Shown: positions 7,837 to 21,201, counted from the stretch's first letter. The stretch is 36,477 nucleotides of DNA from Clostridiales bacterium (GCA_015055835.1 SVHJ01000012.1:1-36477), one strand, 5' to 3'. Notes: generated by a model not told the origin, from the letters alone. Translations and numbers: made by a program.

Positions 7837-8490
7837 TTAAAGGTTTCTTAAGTCTTCAATAATCTTTTTTCTATCAGGAGCATTAAACACAGTACTTCCT
7901 GCAACTATAACGTTTGCACCTGCTGATTTTGCCCTTGAAACTGTTTCAAGATTTATCCCCCCGTCAACTTCTATATCAATATTCTTACCCGTTTTTCTTA
8001 TCAGTTTTGAAAGCTCTTCAATTTTAAATAAAACGTCATCAATAAACTTTTGTCCACCAAATCCAGGGTAAACACTCATACATAAAATCATATCGCAATA
8101 TTCAATTACGTCTTGTATATCTTTAACTGGAGTATTAGGATTAATAACTACCCCACACTTTTTATTATACCCTTTAATTTGCATTAAAACGTCTTTTATT
8201 TTATCCTCACAAGCCTCTTTATGAACGGTAATAATATCAGCGCCAGCATCAGCAAACGCCCCTACGTATTTTTCAGGATTTACTATCATTAAGTGTGCAT
8301 CAAAAGGTAAATCAGTAAACTTTCTACAATCCTCAACAAGTTTTGGACCAAAAGTAATATTCTTAACAAAAACGCCGTCCATAACGTCTAGGTGTACTAA
8401 ATCTGCGCCACAACCTTTTAACGTAGCAATTTCTTCACCCATTTTTGAAAAATCTGCAGAGAGTACTGATGGTGCAATTTTAATTGACAT
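7837..8490 (-). CDS. rpe: Ribulose-phosphate 3-epimerase
   Basis: Rpe interconverts ribulose-5-phosphate and xylulose-5-phosphate in the pentose phosphate pathway. The 217-residue TIM-barrel protein has the family segments IAPSVLSADF (about 4-13), HLDVMDG with the catalytic/metal Asp (about 34-40), DAHLMI, MSVYPGFGGQ, and EVDGGI carrying the second catalytic Asp (about 175). A strong AAGGAG lies seven bases before ATG. The gene starts 14 bases after rsgA and is the last large gene of the cluster. Complete and ordinary. Confidence 0.98.
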   Translation of the reverse strand: MSIKIAPSVLSADFSKMGEEIATLKGCGADLVHLDVMDGVFVKNITFGPKLVEDCRKFTDLPFDAHLMIVNPEKYVGAFADAGADIITVHKEACEDKIKDVLMQIKGYNKKCGVVINPNTPVKDIQDVIEYCDMILCMSVYPGFGGQKFIDDVLFKIEELSKLIRKTGKNIDIEVDGGINLETVSRAKSAGANVIVAGSTVFNAPDRKKIIEDLRNL

Positions 8491-8504
8491 TTTCTTTCTC
8501 CTTA

Positions 8505-9359
8505 TTAGTACTTTTTTCTTTCGTCATTTTCTTTTAATAACTCTAAATATCTTTGATGCCTAACGGCAGAGAGTTTTCCCTCTTTTATAAGCCTTAAAAC
8601 TTCACAACCCGGCTCGTTTACGTGCTTACAATCTCTAAATTTACAAAAATTTGAAGCTTCTACGTATTCTGGATAATAATCTTTTATGTCTTCATCTTTA
8701 AAAAACTCTTCCGTTTCAATTACGGCAAAACCCGGCGTGTCTATAATTTTTATATCACCAACAAAATATATATTTGAATAGGTTGTGGAATGTTTTCCTC
8801 TATTTATTTTTTCACTTAAATCCCCAGTCTTTAACGAATAACCAAATAAAGCATTTACAAGCGACGTTTTACCAACGGCAGATTGCCCAGCCAAAACGGT
8901 TAAATTACCTTTTAGTTTTTCTTTAATAAACTCTAAATTTTTGTCATCTTTAGAAGAAATTTTATAAATTTCTATCCCACTTTCTTCATATTCTTCAATT
9001 GTTTCTTGATAAAGCTCATCTGCCCCTAAATCACTTTTATTTATTATTATTGATATTTTTACGTCCTTTCTAAAAGCATTGACTAGTAGTTTATCAATAA
9101 GCAAAAAATCTGGTTTAGGAAGTGGCGCTATAAGAATAAAAATTTGATCCACGTTAGCAACACTTGGTCTTATAAAAAGGTTTTTTCTTTCACAAATTTT
9201 AGTTATAACCTTTTCATTTTCATCAAACTCTACGTAGTCACCAACTATTAAAGAGTCTTTTTTTATTTTAAAATTACCTTTTGCCCTACAACTTATAGTG
9301 TTTTCTCCATCGTAAACGTAAAAGGTGTCTGAATGAACTCTAATTACTTGTCCCTTCAT
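8505..9359 (-). CDS. rsgA: Ribosome small-subunit-dependent GTPase RsgA
   Basis: RsgA (YjeQ/CpgA) is a circularly permuted GTPase that helps mature the 30S subunit. Motif order shows the permutation: an N-terminal OB-like domain, then NKSD (G4), GQSAVGKTS (G1), DTPG (G3), and a C-terminal zinc site FCKFRDCKHVNEPGC (Cys, Cys, His, Cys). I place the start at ATG 9359 (284 residues) because GAGGAG lies just before it; an in-frame TTG at 9374 overlaps that ribosome-binding site and is less likely. The gene overlaps the end of rlmN by 20 bases, suggesting coupled translation. In B. subtilis the phosphatase/kinase pair prpC-prkC lies between rlmN and rsgA; here it is missing. Confidence 0.97.
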   Translation of the reverse strand: MKGQVIRVHSDTFYVYDGENTISCRAKGNFKIKKDSLIVGDYVEFDENEKVITKICERKNLFIRPSVANVDQIFILIAPLPKPDFLLIDKLLVNAFRKDVKISIIINKSDLGADELYQETIEEYEESGIEIYKISSKDDKNLEFIKEKLKGNLTVLAGQSAVGKTSLVNALFGYSLKTGDLSEKINRGKHSTTYSNIYFVGDIKIIDTPGFAVIETEEFFKDEDIKDYYPEYVEASNFCKFRDCKHVNEPGCEVLRLIKEGKLSAVRHQRYLELLKENDERKKY

Positions 9360-10401
9360 TTTTCTCCTCTTCAATATATCTTCTTCTTAATTGCCCACAA
9401 GCGCCCTCTATATCAACGCCAATTTGTCTTCTTACCGTTGCAGACAATCCATTTTTTACTAACTTGTCCATAAATAAATATGCGTTTTTATCCGTAACTG
9501 ACTTTAATGAAGTTTCTTTTATTTCATTAAGTCTTATAAGATTTATATGACAAGGTTTGCCTTTCAAAAGTCTAGTAAGCTCTTTAACGTGAGCCTCTGT
9601 GTCATTTTCACCGTTTATTAAAACGTATTCAAAAATATATCTTCTCTTTGTCTTTTTAAAGTACGCCTCACAAGCATCTAATATCTCTTTTATGGTATAT
9701 TTTTTAGCAATTGGCATAACTTTTTTTCTATCTTCATCAAAAGGATTGTGAAGAGAAATTGTTAAATTAAGTGGTATGCCTTCATCACAAAATTTGTAGA
9801 TATTATCTACTAATCCACAAGTCGATAGGCTTATGTTTCTAGCGCTTATATTAAGCCCTATGTCTGACATAATAACCTTTAAAAACCCTATTAAATTACT
9901 ATAATTATCAAAAGGTTCGCCACTACCCATTAAAACAAGGTTTGTGACTTCTCTTTTTTGGATATTTCCACCCAAAAAAGAATTAACAGCATACACTTCT
10001 GTCGCTATTTCACCCACCGTCATATTTCTAACTAACCCATCTTTTGTTGAAGCACAAAACTCACAACCCATTCTACAACCTACTTGAGTAGATAAACATA
10101 AAGTATTGCCGTACTTATATTTCATAAGCACCCCTTCAATAAGATTGCCGTCATTTAACTTAAACAAAAACTTTATAGTTCCGTCTTTTGATTCAAAATA
10201 TTTTTCAATATAAAGCGCTTTGTCAAAATATTCTTCCTTCAACTTTTCTCTTAAAGTTTTTGGAAGGGTTGTCATCTCATCAAAAGACTTATAAGAACAC
10301 ACGTCCTTAAAAAGTTGTTCTCCCCTATATTTAGGCTGACCCATATCTTTTAAAAGATTAGTTATTTCATTGTAATCAAAATCTGCTAAACACTTTTTCA
10401 T
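9340..10401 (-). CDS. rlmN: 23S rRNA / tRNA adenine-C2 methyltransferase RlmN
   Basis: Radical-SAM enzyme that methylates C2 of adenosine 2503 in 23S rRNA and of A37 in some tRNAs. The protein (353 residues from ATG 10401) carries the cluster motif CRMGCEFC, the SAM-binding stretch MGSGEPFDN (the second residue of GMGEP is Ser here), and the late Cys in EGACGQL that forms the methyl-carrying intermediate. ATG 10401 shares ATGA with the rsmB stop, which fixes the start; an in-frame TTG at 10419 inside rsmB is rejected. The long overlap with rsgA downstream indicates a tightly packed operon. Confidence 0.97.
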   Translation of the reverse strand: MKKCLADFDYNEITNLLKDMGQPKYRGEQLFKDVCSYKSFDEMTTLPKTLREKLKEEYFDKALYIEKYFESKDGTIKFLFKLNDGNLIEGVLMKYKYGNTLCLSTQVGCRMGCEFCASTKDGLVRNMTVGEIATEVYAVNSFLGGNIQKREVTNLVLMGSGEPFDNYSNLIGFLKVIMSDIGLNISARNISLSTCGLVDNIYKFCDEGIPLNLTISLHNPFDEDRKKVMPIAKKYTIKEILDACEAYFKKTKRRYIFEYVLINGENDTEAHVKELTRLLKGKPCHINLIRLNEIKETSLKSVTDKNAYLFMDKLVKNGLSATVRRQIGVDIEGACGQLRRRYIEEEKNEGTSN

Positions 10402-11639
10402 GATATTCTCTTTAGGCAAGCAACAAAAAATCCTGCTGTAGATAAATTAGGTAAGAACTGAATTGTTCCCTTTTCATTTAAACCTTTCCATTTGCTTTCT
10501 ATTGGAACTAATTCAAAATTACCATTTTCCTTTAAAAACTTTTCAACTTGACAAATATTTTCTCTTTTAAATAACGAACAGGTAGAATAATATAAATAAC
10601 CACCTATTTTAACGTAATTTTTAACGTTCTCAAGAATTTTGTTTTGTAAAACAACTAAGTCTTTAAGATTTTCTTCCCCTTTATTTATTTTCATATCGGG
10701 ATTTTCATTAAATACACCACTACCTGTGCAAGGAGAATCACAAAGAACAACGTCAAATTTATCAATAAATTCTTCGTTTAAGTTTGTCATATCTTGCACT
10801 TTAGGGAAAACGTTAGTAACTTTAATTCTTTTAGCGTACTTTTCAATTAAGTTTACCCTATGTTCGTGTAAATCGCAACTAATTACGCTTTCAAACCTTC
10901 TTGAAAGATTAATACTTTTACCACCAGGCGCAGCACACGCATCTAAAAGATTTTTGTTCGCCTTAACTAAATCACATATAGCAACAGAGCAAACGTTTTG
11001 AAAGGTGTATAAACCTTTATCATAGTCCTCATTTCTAATAAAGTTTTTTGTTAAAAAAACGTTTTCAAAAGGAGTAACTTCATATTCAATTTTTCTTTCT
11101 TTTAAATATTCTTCACCATCTTTATTATAAAAACAAACGGTGGTGTTAATAGTTTCTGCCGAAAGTATTTCTTCGGCTACTTCTTTACCATAATCTTTTA
11201 TTAATTCTTTAACGTAAAATAAAGGAAAAGAATATTTTATTGATAAGTTTTGTAAAAAATCAGCTGGAAAAGCAACCTCTTCTTTACAAAATCTTCTTAA
11301 AGTTGCGTTTACAAAGCCCGAAACGCCCTTTTTACCCATTTTTTTAACAAGTTCAACCGAATTATCAATTACTGCATAAGGCTTTTTTTGTAGCCATTTT
11401 ATAGCATACATTGCTATTTTTAAGATAATTTTTATAACCGGTTTAGGAGATTTATCAGTAAGTTTCTTTATATAATACTCTAATTCTATATCTTTATCCA
11501 AAACGCCGTAAACAACTTTTGTAACCAAGGGTCTATTTTTTTCTTCAATAACCGTAGTTAAAATAGCTTGCTTTAGAAAAGCCCCTTCTTTATAAACTTT
11601 TGAAAGTATTTGATAAGAATCATAAAAAGTGGTTATCAT
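10398..11639 (-). CDS. rsmB: 16S rRNA cytosine-C5 methyltransferase RsmB
   Basis: RsmB methylates C967 (E. coli numbering) of 16S rRNA with S-adenosylmethionine. The 413-residue protein has an N-terminal NusB-like helical domain (about 1-135) and a Rossmann methyltransferase domain with ACAAPGGKS (SAM loop, about 235-243), CDSPCTGSG with one catalytic Cys, and the STCSLF motif with the other. It starts with a 4-base ATGA overlap on fmt and ends with the same kind of overlap on rlmN, so translation is probably coupled through all three. B. subtilis has the same order fmt-rsmB-rlmN. Complete. Confidence 0.96.
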   Translation of the reverse strand: MITTFYDSYQILSKVYKEGAFLKQAILTTVIEEKNRPLVTKVVYGVLDKDIELEYYIKKLTDKSPKPVIKIILKIAMYAIKWLQKKPYAVIDNSVELVKKMGKKGVSGFVNATLRRFCKEEVAFPADFLQNLSIKYSFPLFYVKELIKDYGKEVAEEILSAETINTTVCFYNKDGEEYLKERKIEYEVTPFENVFLTKNFIRNEDYDKGLYTFQNVCSVAICDLVKANKNLLDACAAPGGKSINLSRRFESVISCDLHEHRVNLIEKYAKRIKVTNVFPKVQDMTNLNEEFIDKFDVVLCDSPCTGSGVFNENPDMKINKGEENLKDLVVLQNKILENVKNYVKIGGYLYYSTCSLFKRENICQVEKFLKENGNFELVPIESKWKGLNEKGTIQFLPNLSTAGFFVACLKRIS

Positions 11640-12562
11640 TTACTAAAAAAGTCCCCTTCGTTTATTTTATTTCCACGTAAAAAATCAGTAGCAAGCATTC
11701 TTTTTCCACCTGCTTTTTGTAATTCAATTATAAATATAGAACCGTCTAAGGTCGCTATCTCTAGCCCATCTTTAGGATTTGCAGTCAATATCTCCCCTGC
11801 CTTTCCTTTTGAACTACCCTTTTTAGTTTTAAAAACTTTAATAATTTCGCCGTTATATTCAGTAAAAGCAACCGGCCAAGGATTCATACCTCTAACAAAA
11901 TTGTGAATGCTATCAGTATTATTTTCAAAGTTTATTTTAGCCTCTTCTTTTTTAAGCATTTTAGTTAAAGTTGCTTCTTTCTCATCTTGCTTTTGGTAGG
12001 TAATCTTACCATTTTCAAGAAGTTTTAAGGCTTTAATAATGCAGTCGGCTCCTAGTACTGAAAGTCTATCAAAAAGTTCCCCTGACGTTTCATTTTCATC
12101 AACAGCTATCTTTTCTTGATATATAATATCCCCAGTATCAATACCAATGTCCGTCCTCATTATAGTAATACCAGTCTCTTTTTCACCATTTAGAACGGCC
12201 CATTGTATAGGTGATGAACCTCTATATTTTGGTAAAAGCGAACCGTGTATATTAAAAGTTCCGTACTTTGGAATATCCAAAATCTCTTTTGATAAAATTT
12301 GTCCAAAAGCACAGGTTATAAATAAATCTGCATTGAGTTTTTTTAGGTCTTCTACCCCTTCTACTCTTATTTTATCGTATTGTAAAACTTCGAGATTATT
12401 TTTTATTGCACATTCTTTGACTGGGCAAGCCGTTAAAATTTGTTTTCTTCCAACAGGCTTATCCTTGTTTGTACAAACGGCAACGATATCATATCCCTCA
12501 TCAATAAGTTTTTGTAAAGGCAATACTGCAAAATCAGGAGTACCTAAATAAACTATTCTCAT
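11636..12562 (-). CDS. fmt: Methionyl-tRNA formyltransferase
   Basis: Fmt formylates Met-tRNAi with 10-formyltetrahydrofolate to make the bacterial initiator tRNA. The 308-residue protein begins MRIVYLGTPDFAV and carries the folate-site stretch FNIHGSLLPKYRGSSPIQWA, with the catalytic Asn-His pair, then IGIDTGDI. The C-terminal OB-like tRNA-binding domain starts at about 205 with NFVRGMNPWPVA. Its ATG shares one base with the def stop (TAATG). Def removes the formyl group that Fmt adds, a classic gene pair. Complete. Confidence 0.98.
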   Translation of the reverse strand: MRIVYLGTPDFAVLPLQKLIDEGYDIVAVCTNKDKPVGRKQILTACPVKECAIKNNLEVLQYDKIRVEGVEDLKKLNADLFITCAFGQILSKEILDIPKYGTFNIHGSLLPKYRGSSPIQWAVLNGEKETGITIMRTDIGIDTGDIIYQEKIAVDENETSGELFDRLSVLGADCIIKALKLLENGKITYQKQDEKEATLTKMLKKEEAKINFENNTDSIHNFVRGMNPWPVAFTEYNGEIIKVFKTKKGSSKGKAGEILTANPKDGLEIATLDGSIFIIELQKAGGKRMLATDFLRGNKINEGDFFSK

Positions 12563-13014
12563 TAATCTTCTCCTATGTTTTTGGCTTTATCAATATATAA
12601 AGTTCCATCTAAATGGTCGTTTTCATGACAAATTGCTCTTGCTTCAAACCCTTCAGCCTCAACGGTAAACTCCTTTCCGTTTCTATCTTGAGCTTTTACC
12701 GTAACCTTAAGTGGTCTTTCAACCGTACCAAACTTACCTTTTACAGATAAACAGCCTTCTTCACCCACTTGCTTTCCACTTTGTTTTATTATTTTAGGAT
12801 TAATATATTCCTTAAAAACGCCATCAACGTACGTAATAAAAACACGTCTTAACACGCCAACTTGTGGCGCAGCAAGACCTGCTCCGTCAGCCTTAATAAG
12901 CGTTTCTTTCATATCATCTAAAAGTTGTTTGGTTTTTTCGCCAAAATCAACTACTTCAAAAGATTTTTTTCTCAAAACAGGATCTCCAACCTGTACTATG
13001 TTTCTTATTGCCAT
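12562..13014 (-). CDS. def: Peptide deformylase
   Basis: Def removes the N-formyl group from nascent peptides. The 150-residue protein shows the three metal-enzyme motifs: GAGLAAPQVG (about 44-53), EEGCLSV with the metal Cys (about 85-91), and CHENDHLDG carrying the HEXXH metal site with catalytic Glu (about 129-137). Length fits the short type I-like deformylases common in Clostridia. It starts 9 bases after priA and overlaps fmt by one base. Complete. Confidence 0.98.
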   Translation of the reverse strand: MAIRNIVQVGDPVLRKKSFEVVDFGEKTKQLLDDMKETLIKADGAGLAAPQVGVLRRVFITYVDGVFKEYINPKIIKQSGKQVGEEGCLSVKGKFGTVERPLKVTVKAQDRNGKEFTVEAEGFEARAICHENDHLDGTLYIDKAKNIGED

Positions 13015-13023
13015 TTCTTCACC

Positions 13024-15219
13024 TTAAGTTAGATTTGTTGGATTTTCTTCAACGAAAACGCCCACGTTTCTATCGCCATATTTTAAACTAATTTCATATA
13101 TTTTATCAAGCAAATCTTGATTATTTTTGTTTATTCTCATTAAAATTTGATATCTAAACTTACCTTGCAACTTTTTAAGTGGTGCTTTCATACAACCAAA
13201 AAAACTAAACTCTTCTTTTTTGCTTTCATAAATAGTTTTTAATTTTGAATATAGTTCTTTCGTTACTTCAGCCGTTTTTTCCTCATCTTTAGTTGTTATT
13301 AAAATTCTAACTATATCAGAAAAAGGTGGAAAACCCGTTGCCTTTCTTAAAGAAATTTCCCTTTCAAAAAGTCCTTTATAGTCATAAGCAAGCGCTTTTT
13401 TTAGAACAAAGTTATCAGGCGAATAGGTTTGCACTACAACCTTACCTTTTTCTTTTGCTCTGCCACTTCTTCCTGCAACTTGCGTTATAAGTTGAAATGT
13501 CCTTTCATTACTTCTAAAATCAGAAAAATGCAAACTCATATCAGCATCTAAAATGCCAACCAAAGTAACTAACGGAAAGTCGTGCCCTTTTGCTATCATT
13601 TGTGTTCCAACTAAAATATCAGCCTCTCTTTTAGCAAAACTTTCTAAAATTTTAACGTGTCCTTCTTTATTTTGCGTACTATCTCTGTCCATTCTTAGTA
13701 TTTTTGCATTTGGAAAAAGATTTTGTAGTTCCATAACGACACGTTGCGTTCCAAAACCACCGTATCTTATATATTTACTGCCACAGTTTGGGCAGGCTTT
13801 TACCATTTTATATTTAGCGCCACAATAATGACAAAGAAGAGATTCATTCTCCATATGATAGGTAAGCGAAACGTCACAATCTTTACATTTAATAGGTTCA
13901 CCACATTCAGTACAAATAACGTTTTTTGAATATCCTCTTTGATTTAAAAATATTATAACTTGATTTTGTTTGTCTAAAGCATTCTTAATTTCTTCCCTTA
14001 ACGCGTAAGAAAAAGGCGTATTATTCCCTCTTCTAACCTCCGTTCTCATATCAACGGTTATAATTTCAGGAAGTGGTTGTTTGTTTATTCTTTCAGGTAG
14101 TTCAATTAAATTGTATTCCCCATTTTTTGCTAAAAGATAACTATCTACAGATGGCGTCGCACTACCCAAAACAATTTTTGCGTTATTTTCTTTAGCTCTA
14201 AATTTAGCCAAATCAATAGTAGAATATCTTGGAGAACTTTCGCTTAAGTAACTTGAATCGTGCTCTTCATCAACAATAATTATCCCTACGTTTTCAAGTG
14301 GAGCAAAAATAGCGCTTCTTGCACCGATAGCTATTTTTGCTTTACCAGTTTTTAATCTCCACCACTCGTCAAATCTTTCGCCCTTAGAAAGACCACTATG
14401 CAAAATAGCAGCAATATCTTTAAATCTTGCACGTAGTTGGCGTAGCATTTGTGGGGTTAAAGAAATTTCCGGCACTAACATTATTGCCGTCTTACCACTA
14501 GCAATCGCCCTACTAATTAGTTCTAAATAAACTTCCGTTTTTCCAGAACCAGTAACCCCGTGAAGAAGCGTAACCATCTTATCAGTAGATAGCACGGCGT
14601 TAATTGCCTCTTCTTGTTTTTCGGTTAAAACTATTTCTTTTTTTTGTTCATTAAGTTCTTTGTAAGGTTCTCTATACCCTTGAACTTCCACTACTTCAAT
14701 AAAGCCTTTTTTTAATAAAGCATTAACTGAAGAAATGCCAAAATCATTAGCTAAAAGGCTTTGTTTAACAAGTTCTGTCTGACATAATCGTTCTAAAATT
14801 CCCTTTTGATTACTAGCATTTGCTTTAATTTCGCTAATCATTTCTTCAAAAGGTTTATTTGAAAGTTTACAAAACTTTTCAACCTTTGCTTTTACCTGCC
14901 CTCTTCTAAGTTCAGTTGGTAAAAACAACCTTAAAGAAAGCGCTAAAGGTACAAAATATTTTTTTTGTATATACTTAGCAAGCTTAACCCCTTCTTTAGT
15001 TAAAACAGGTTCGTCATCTAAAATAGCCGTAATAGGTTTTATTTTTTCTATCGGAAAAACAGCCCTTTCGCTTAACCCAATTACTATACCCTCAATATTT
15101 TTATACCCAAAAGGAACGCTGACCCTTGACCCAAGTTCAACGTTTAAACCGTTTAATGAGTATTCAAATATTTTATCAACTTCACTGTTGACAATATCTA
15201 CTATTACAGATGCGTACAT
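13024..15219 (-). CDS. priA: Primosomal helicase PriA
   Basis: PriA recognises stalled forks and reloads the replicative helicase. The 731-residue protein (from ATG 15219) has an N-terminal 3-prime-end-binding domain starting YASVIVDI, helicase motif I GVTGSGKTEVY, motif II DEEHD, eight zinc-binding Cys in four CxxC pairs (CTEC, CKDC, CHYC, CPNC), and the late VAGRSGRA motif. An in-frame TTG at 15246 lies inside a hairpin and adds nine non-conserved residues, so it is rejected. No clear ribosome-binding site precedes ATG 15219; a terminator-like hairpin lies just upstream. The coaBC gene found before priA in B. subtilis is absent. Confidence 0.97.
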   Translation of the reverse strand: MYASVIVDIVNSEVDKIFEYSLNGLNVELGSRVSVPFGYKNIEGIVIGLSERAVFPIEKIKPITAILDDEPVLTKEGVKLAKYIQKKYFVPLALSLRLFLPTELRRGQVKAKVEKFCKLSNKPFEEMISEIKANASNQKGILERLCQTELVKQSLLANDFGISSVNALLKKGFIEVVEVQGYREPYKELNEQKKEIVLTEKQEEAINAVLSTDKMVTLLHGVTGSGKTEVYLELISRAIASGKTAIMLVPEISLTPQMLRQLRARFKDIAAILHSGLSKGERFDEWWRLKTGKAKIAIGARSAIFAPLENVGIIIVDEEHDSSYLSESSPRYSTIDLAKFRAKENNAKIVLGSATPSVDSYLLAKNGEYNLIELPERINKQPLPEIITVDMRTEVRRGNNTPFSYALREEIKNALDKQNQVIIFLNQRGYSKNVICTECGEPIKCKDCDVSLTYHMENESLLCHYCGAKYKMVKACPNCGSKYIRYGGFGTQRVVMELQNLFPNAKILRMDRDSTQNKEGHVKILESFAKREADILVGTQMIAKGHDFPLVTLVGILDADMSLHFSDFRSNERTFQLITQVAGRSGRAKEKGKVVVQTYSPDNFVLKKALAYDYKGLFEREISLRKATGFPPFSDIVRILITTKDEEKTAEVTKELYSKLKTIYESKKEEFSFFGCMKAPLKKLQGKFRYQILMRINKNNQDLLDKIYEISLKYGDRNVGVFVEENPTNLT

Positions 15220-15237
15220 TTTTAATAAAATTAAAAT

Positions 15238-15257
15238 GTTCAGCAAAAAAGCTGAAC
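15238..15257 (-). terminator. Terminator-like hairpin between rpoZ and priA
   Basis: On the minus strand GTTCAGC, six T, GCTGAAC forms a perfect 7-bp stem followed by ATTTTAATTTTATT. It lies 12 bases past the rpoZ stop and 18 bases before the priA ATG. No new promoter is seen after it, so it more likely dampens than ends transcription into priA. Confidence 0.6.
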
Positions 15258-15269
15258 ACCTTATGTAAA

Positions 15270-15470
15270 CTAATCGTTGCTAATTATAAGCTTACCATCT
15301 TGTATTTCTTTAGCAGCCATACTAAGTGGTTTTTCTTTTAAAGGTTCAGTTGCAACTGCGCTTTGTGATTGTTCAATAATTTGTCTTGCTCTTTTTGATG
15401 CTATAACGCATAATGCGTATTTTGAGCCCATCTTTTGTACTAATTCATCAATAGGTGGTTCGTGTATCAT
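15270..15470 (-). CDS. rpoZ: RNA polymerase omega subunit
   Basis: Omega helps fold and recruit the beta-prime subunit into core RNA polymerase. The 66-residue protein has the conserved KYALCVIASKRARQI helix (about 18-32) and a C-terminal segment beginning EKPLSMAAKEI (about 46-56), matching the short Firmicutes omega. It lies 16 bases after gmk, with AGGAG-type sequence before ATG 15470, in the standard order gmk-rpoZ-priA. Confidence 0.95.
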   Translation of the reverse strand: MIHEPPIDELVQKMGSKYALCVIASKRARQIIEQSQSAVATEPLKEKPLSMAAKEIQDGKLIISND

Positions 15471-15486
15471 CTAAAACTTCTCCTTT

Positions 15487-16026
15487 TTATTTTAATATAT
15501 TTTCAATTTCTTCAATAGCTAAATTTAAGTCGTCATTTACTACTAAATAATCATATTTATCTTTTTTACTGAGTTCAAACTCAATTCTTTGCATACGCTT
15601 TTCAATTTTATCAAGCGTTTCGGTGTTTCTTTTTATAAGCCTATTTTTTATTTCTTCCAAAGAAGGTGGTAAAATCATTATCAAAAGTGCATTTGGCATA
15701 TTTTCTTTTACCAATAACCCACCGTTTACGTCAATTTCTAAAATTACCGTTTTTTCTTTTAACTTTTCTAAAACGAAATCTTTAGGCGTACCATAATAAT
15801 TTTCAAAATGCTCAGAATATTCTAAAAAACCGTTGTTTTTTATTTTATCAACAAATTCTTCTTTAGAGATAAAAAAATACTCTCTTCCATTAAGTTCGCC
15901 TTCTCTTGGGTTTCTAGTGGTACAAGAAATACTTAAAGTCATATTTTCATTTCTTTCAATAAGTTTTTTTGCTATAGTACCCTTTCCTACGCCAGATGGA
16001 CCAGATATTACTACTAATTTATTCAT
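15487..16026 (-). CDS. gmk: Guanylate kinase
   Basis: Gmk phosphorylates GMP to GDP with ATP, needed for GTP and dGTP supply. The 179-residue protein has the phosphate-binding loop SGPSGVGKGT (about 8-17), the GMP-binding stretch SCTTRNPREGELNGREYFF (about 34-52), and the YYGTP motif. It ends at residue 179, a little shorter than the 200 or so residues of many relatives. The start codon shares one base with the yicC stop (TAATG). Identity is secure. Confidence 0.97.
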   Translation of the reverse strand: MNKLVVISGPSGVGKGTIAKKLIERNENMTLSISCTTRNPREGELNGREYFFISKEEFVDKIKNNGFLEYSEHFENYYGTPKDFVLEKLKEKTVILEIDVNGGLLVKENMPNALLIMILPPSLEEIKNRLIKRNTETLDKIEKRMQRIEFELSKKDKYDYLVVNDDLNLAIEEIENILK

Positions 16027-16898
16027 TATTCTACGTTTTGCACCTGTTCCCTAATTTTTTCAATTTCGTTTTTAAGTGCTAAACCACATTGTGTTACGAT
16101 AATATCGTTTGCTTTTGAACAAATAGTGTTGCTTTCCCTATTAAATTCTTGAAGTAAAAAGTCAAGTTTTTTACCAGATAGGTCTAAATTACAAATATCT
16201 GTAAACTGACGGATATGTGATTTTAATCTAGTTATTTCTTCATCAATATTTGATTTATCGGTAAAATATGCAACTTCATTTAATAGTCTTACTTCATCAT
16301 ATTTAACGTCAGCTAAACTTTCAGCAATACGCTCTTTTAACTTTTCTTTGTAATCAACAGCAACTAAAGGTGCCCTTTCTTCAACCTTAGCAACTAATTC
16401 TTTAATAGTTTCTAAACGAGAAAGCATATCTTCTTTTAATTTTTCGCCCTCTCTTTCTCTCATTTCATTTAAGCTATCAAGAGCAGATAAAACGGTTTCT
16501 TTTATAACTTCTTCAAACTCAGAAACGTCTGTAAACCTTGTATCTTCCTTAACAACGTCTTGCATTCTGATTAAATTACTAACCGTTAAATCATTAGGAA
16601 TATTAAGGGTTTTTGCAATTTCTTCCCCTACTTTGTAGTAAGCCTTAACAACGCCACTATCAAGTGTAAAATTGATTTCAGTTTCCCTTGAATCAATAAA
16701 AGTTAAAAATAAATCAACACGTCCTCTACCAATTTTTTGTTGAACACACTTTCTTATCATGTCTTCAAAGCAGATAAAAGAACGTGGGGTTTTTAAGTTA
16801 ATATCTAAATTTCTATTATTTATGGTTTTTACTTCAACTAAAAGGGCTAAACCCTCTTTATTGTATTCGCATTTACCATAACCTGTCATACTTAGCAT
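16026..16898 (-). CDS. yicC: YicC/YloC family endoribonuclease
   Basis: YicC-type proteins are metal-dependent endoribonucleases; E. coli YicC takes part in small-RNA turnover. The 290-residue protein begins MLSMTGYG, the family signature, has the conserved N-terminal VEVKTINNRNLDI, and ends with the strongly conserved QEFNRESNTICSKAND and EIEKIREQVQNVE. It heads the long operon, with a promoter 24 bases upstream of its ATG and AGGTGGAG as ribosome-binding site. The B. subtilis order yloC-remA-gmk lacks remA here. Confidence 0.95.
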   Translation of the reverse strand: MLSMTGYGKCEYNKEGLALLVEVKTINNRNLDINLKTPRSFICFEDMIRKCVQQKIGRGRVDLFLTFIDSRETEINFTLDSGVVKAYYKVGEEIAKTLNIPNDLTVSNLIRMQDVVKEDTRFTDVSEFEEVIKETVLSALDSLNEMREREGEKLKEDMLSRLETIKELVAKVEERAPLVAVDYKEKLKERIAESLADVKYDEVRLLNEVAYFTDKSNIDEEITRLKSHIRQFTDICNLDLSGKKLDFLLQEFNRESNTICSKANDIIVTQCGLALKNEIEKIREQVQNVE

Positions 16899-16921
16899 AA
16901 ATTTATTTTCTCCACCTAATA

Positions 16922-21115
<4,194 letters not shown>

Positions 21116-21143
21116 CACGTTATACCCCATTTTAATCTTTATA

Positions 21144-21172
21144 ATTATATCATACCTTTTTAACCATTTCAA
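21144..21172 (-). promoter_or_regulatory. Sigma-A-type promoter of pcrA-ligA
   Basis: On the minus strand TTGAAA (21167-21172) and a perfect TATAAT (21144-21149) are 17 bases apart, with TGA before the -10 (extended -10). Transcription would start only about 20-25 bases before ATG 21115, which settles the pcrA start downstream of 21144. Confidence 0.88.
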
Positions 21173-21201
21173 GCATTACCCTAAATAAAAGCATCTATCT
21201 A

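Noticed and set aside
15220..15246. Extended PriA start at TTG 15246
   Set aside because: The TTG is inside a hairpin and adds nine residues without family similarity.
21116..21172. Extended PcrA start near 21172
   Set aside because: The -35 and -10 boxes of the promoter lie within this stretch, so it would not be in the message.
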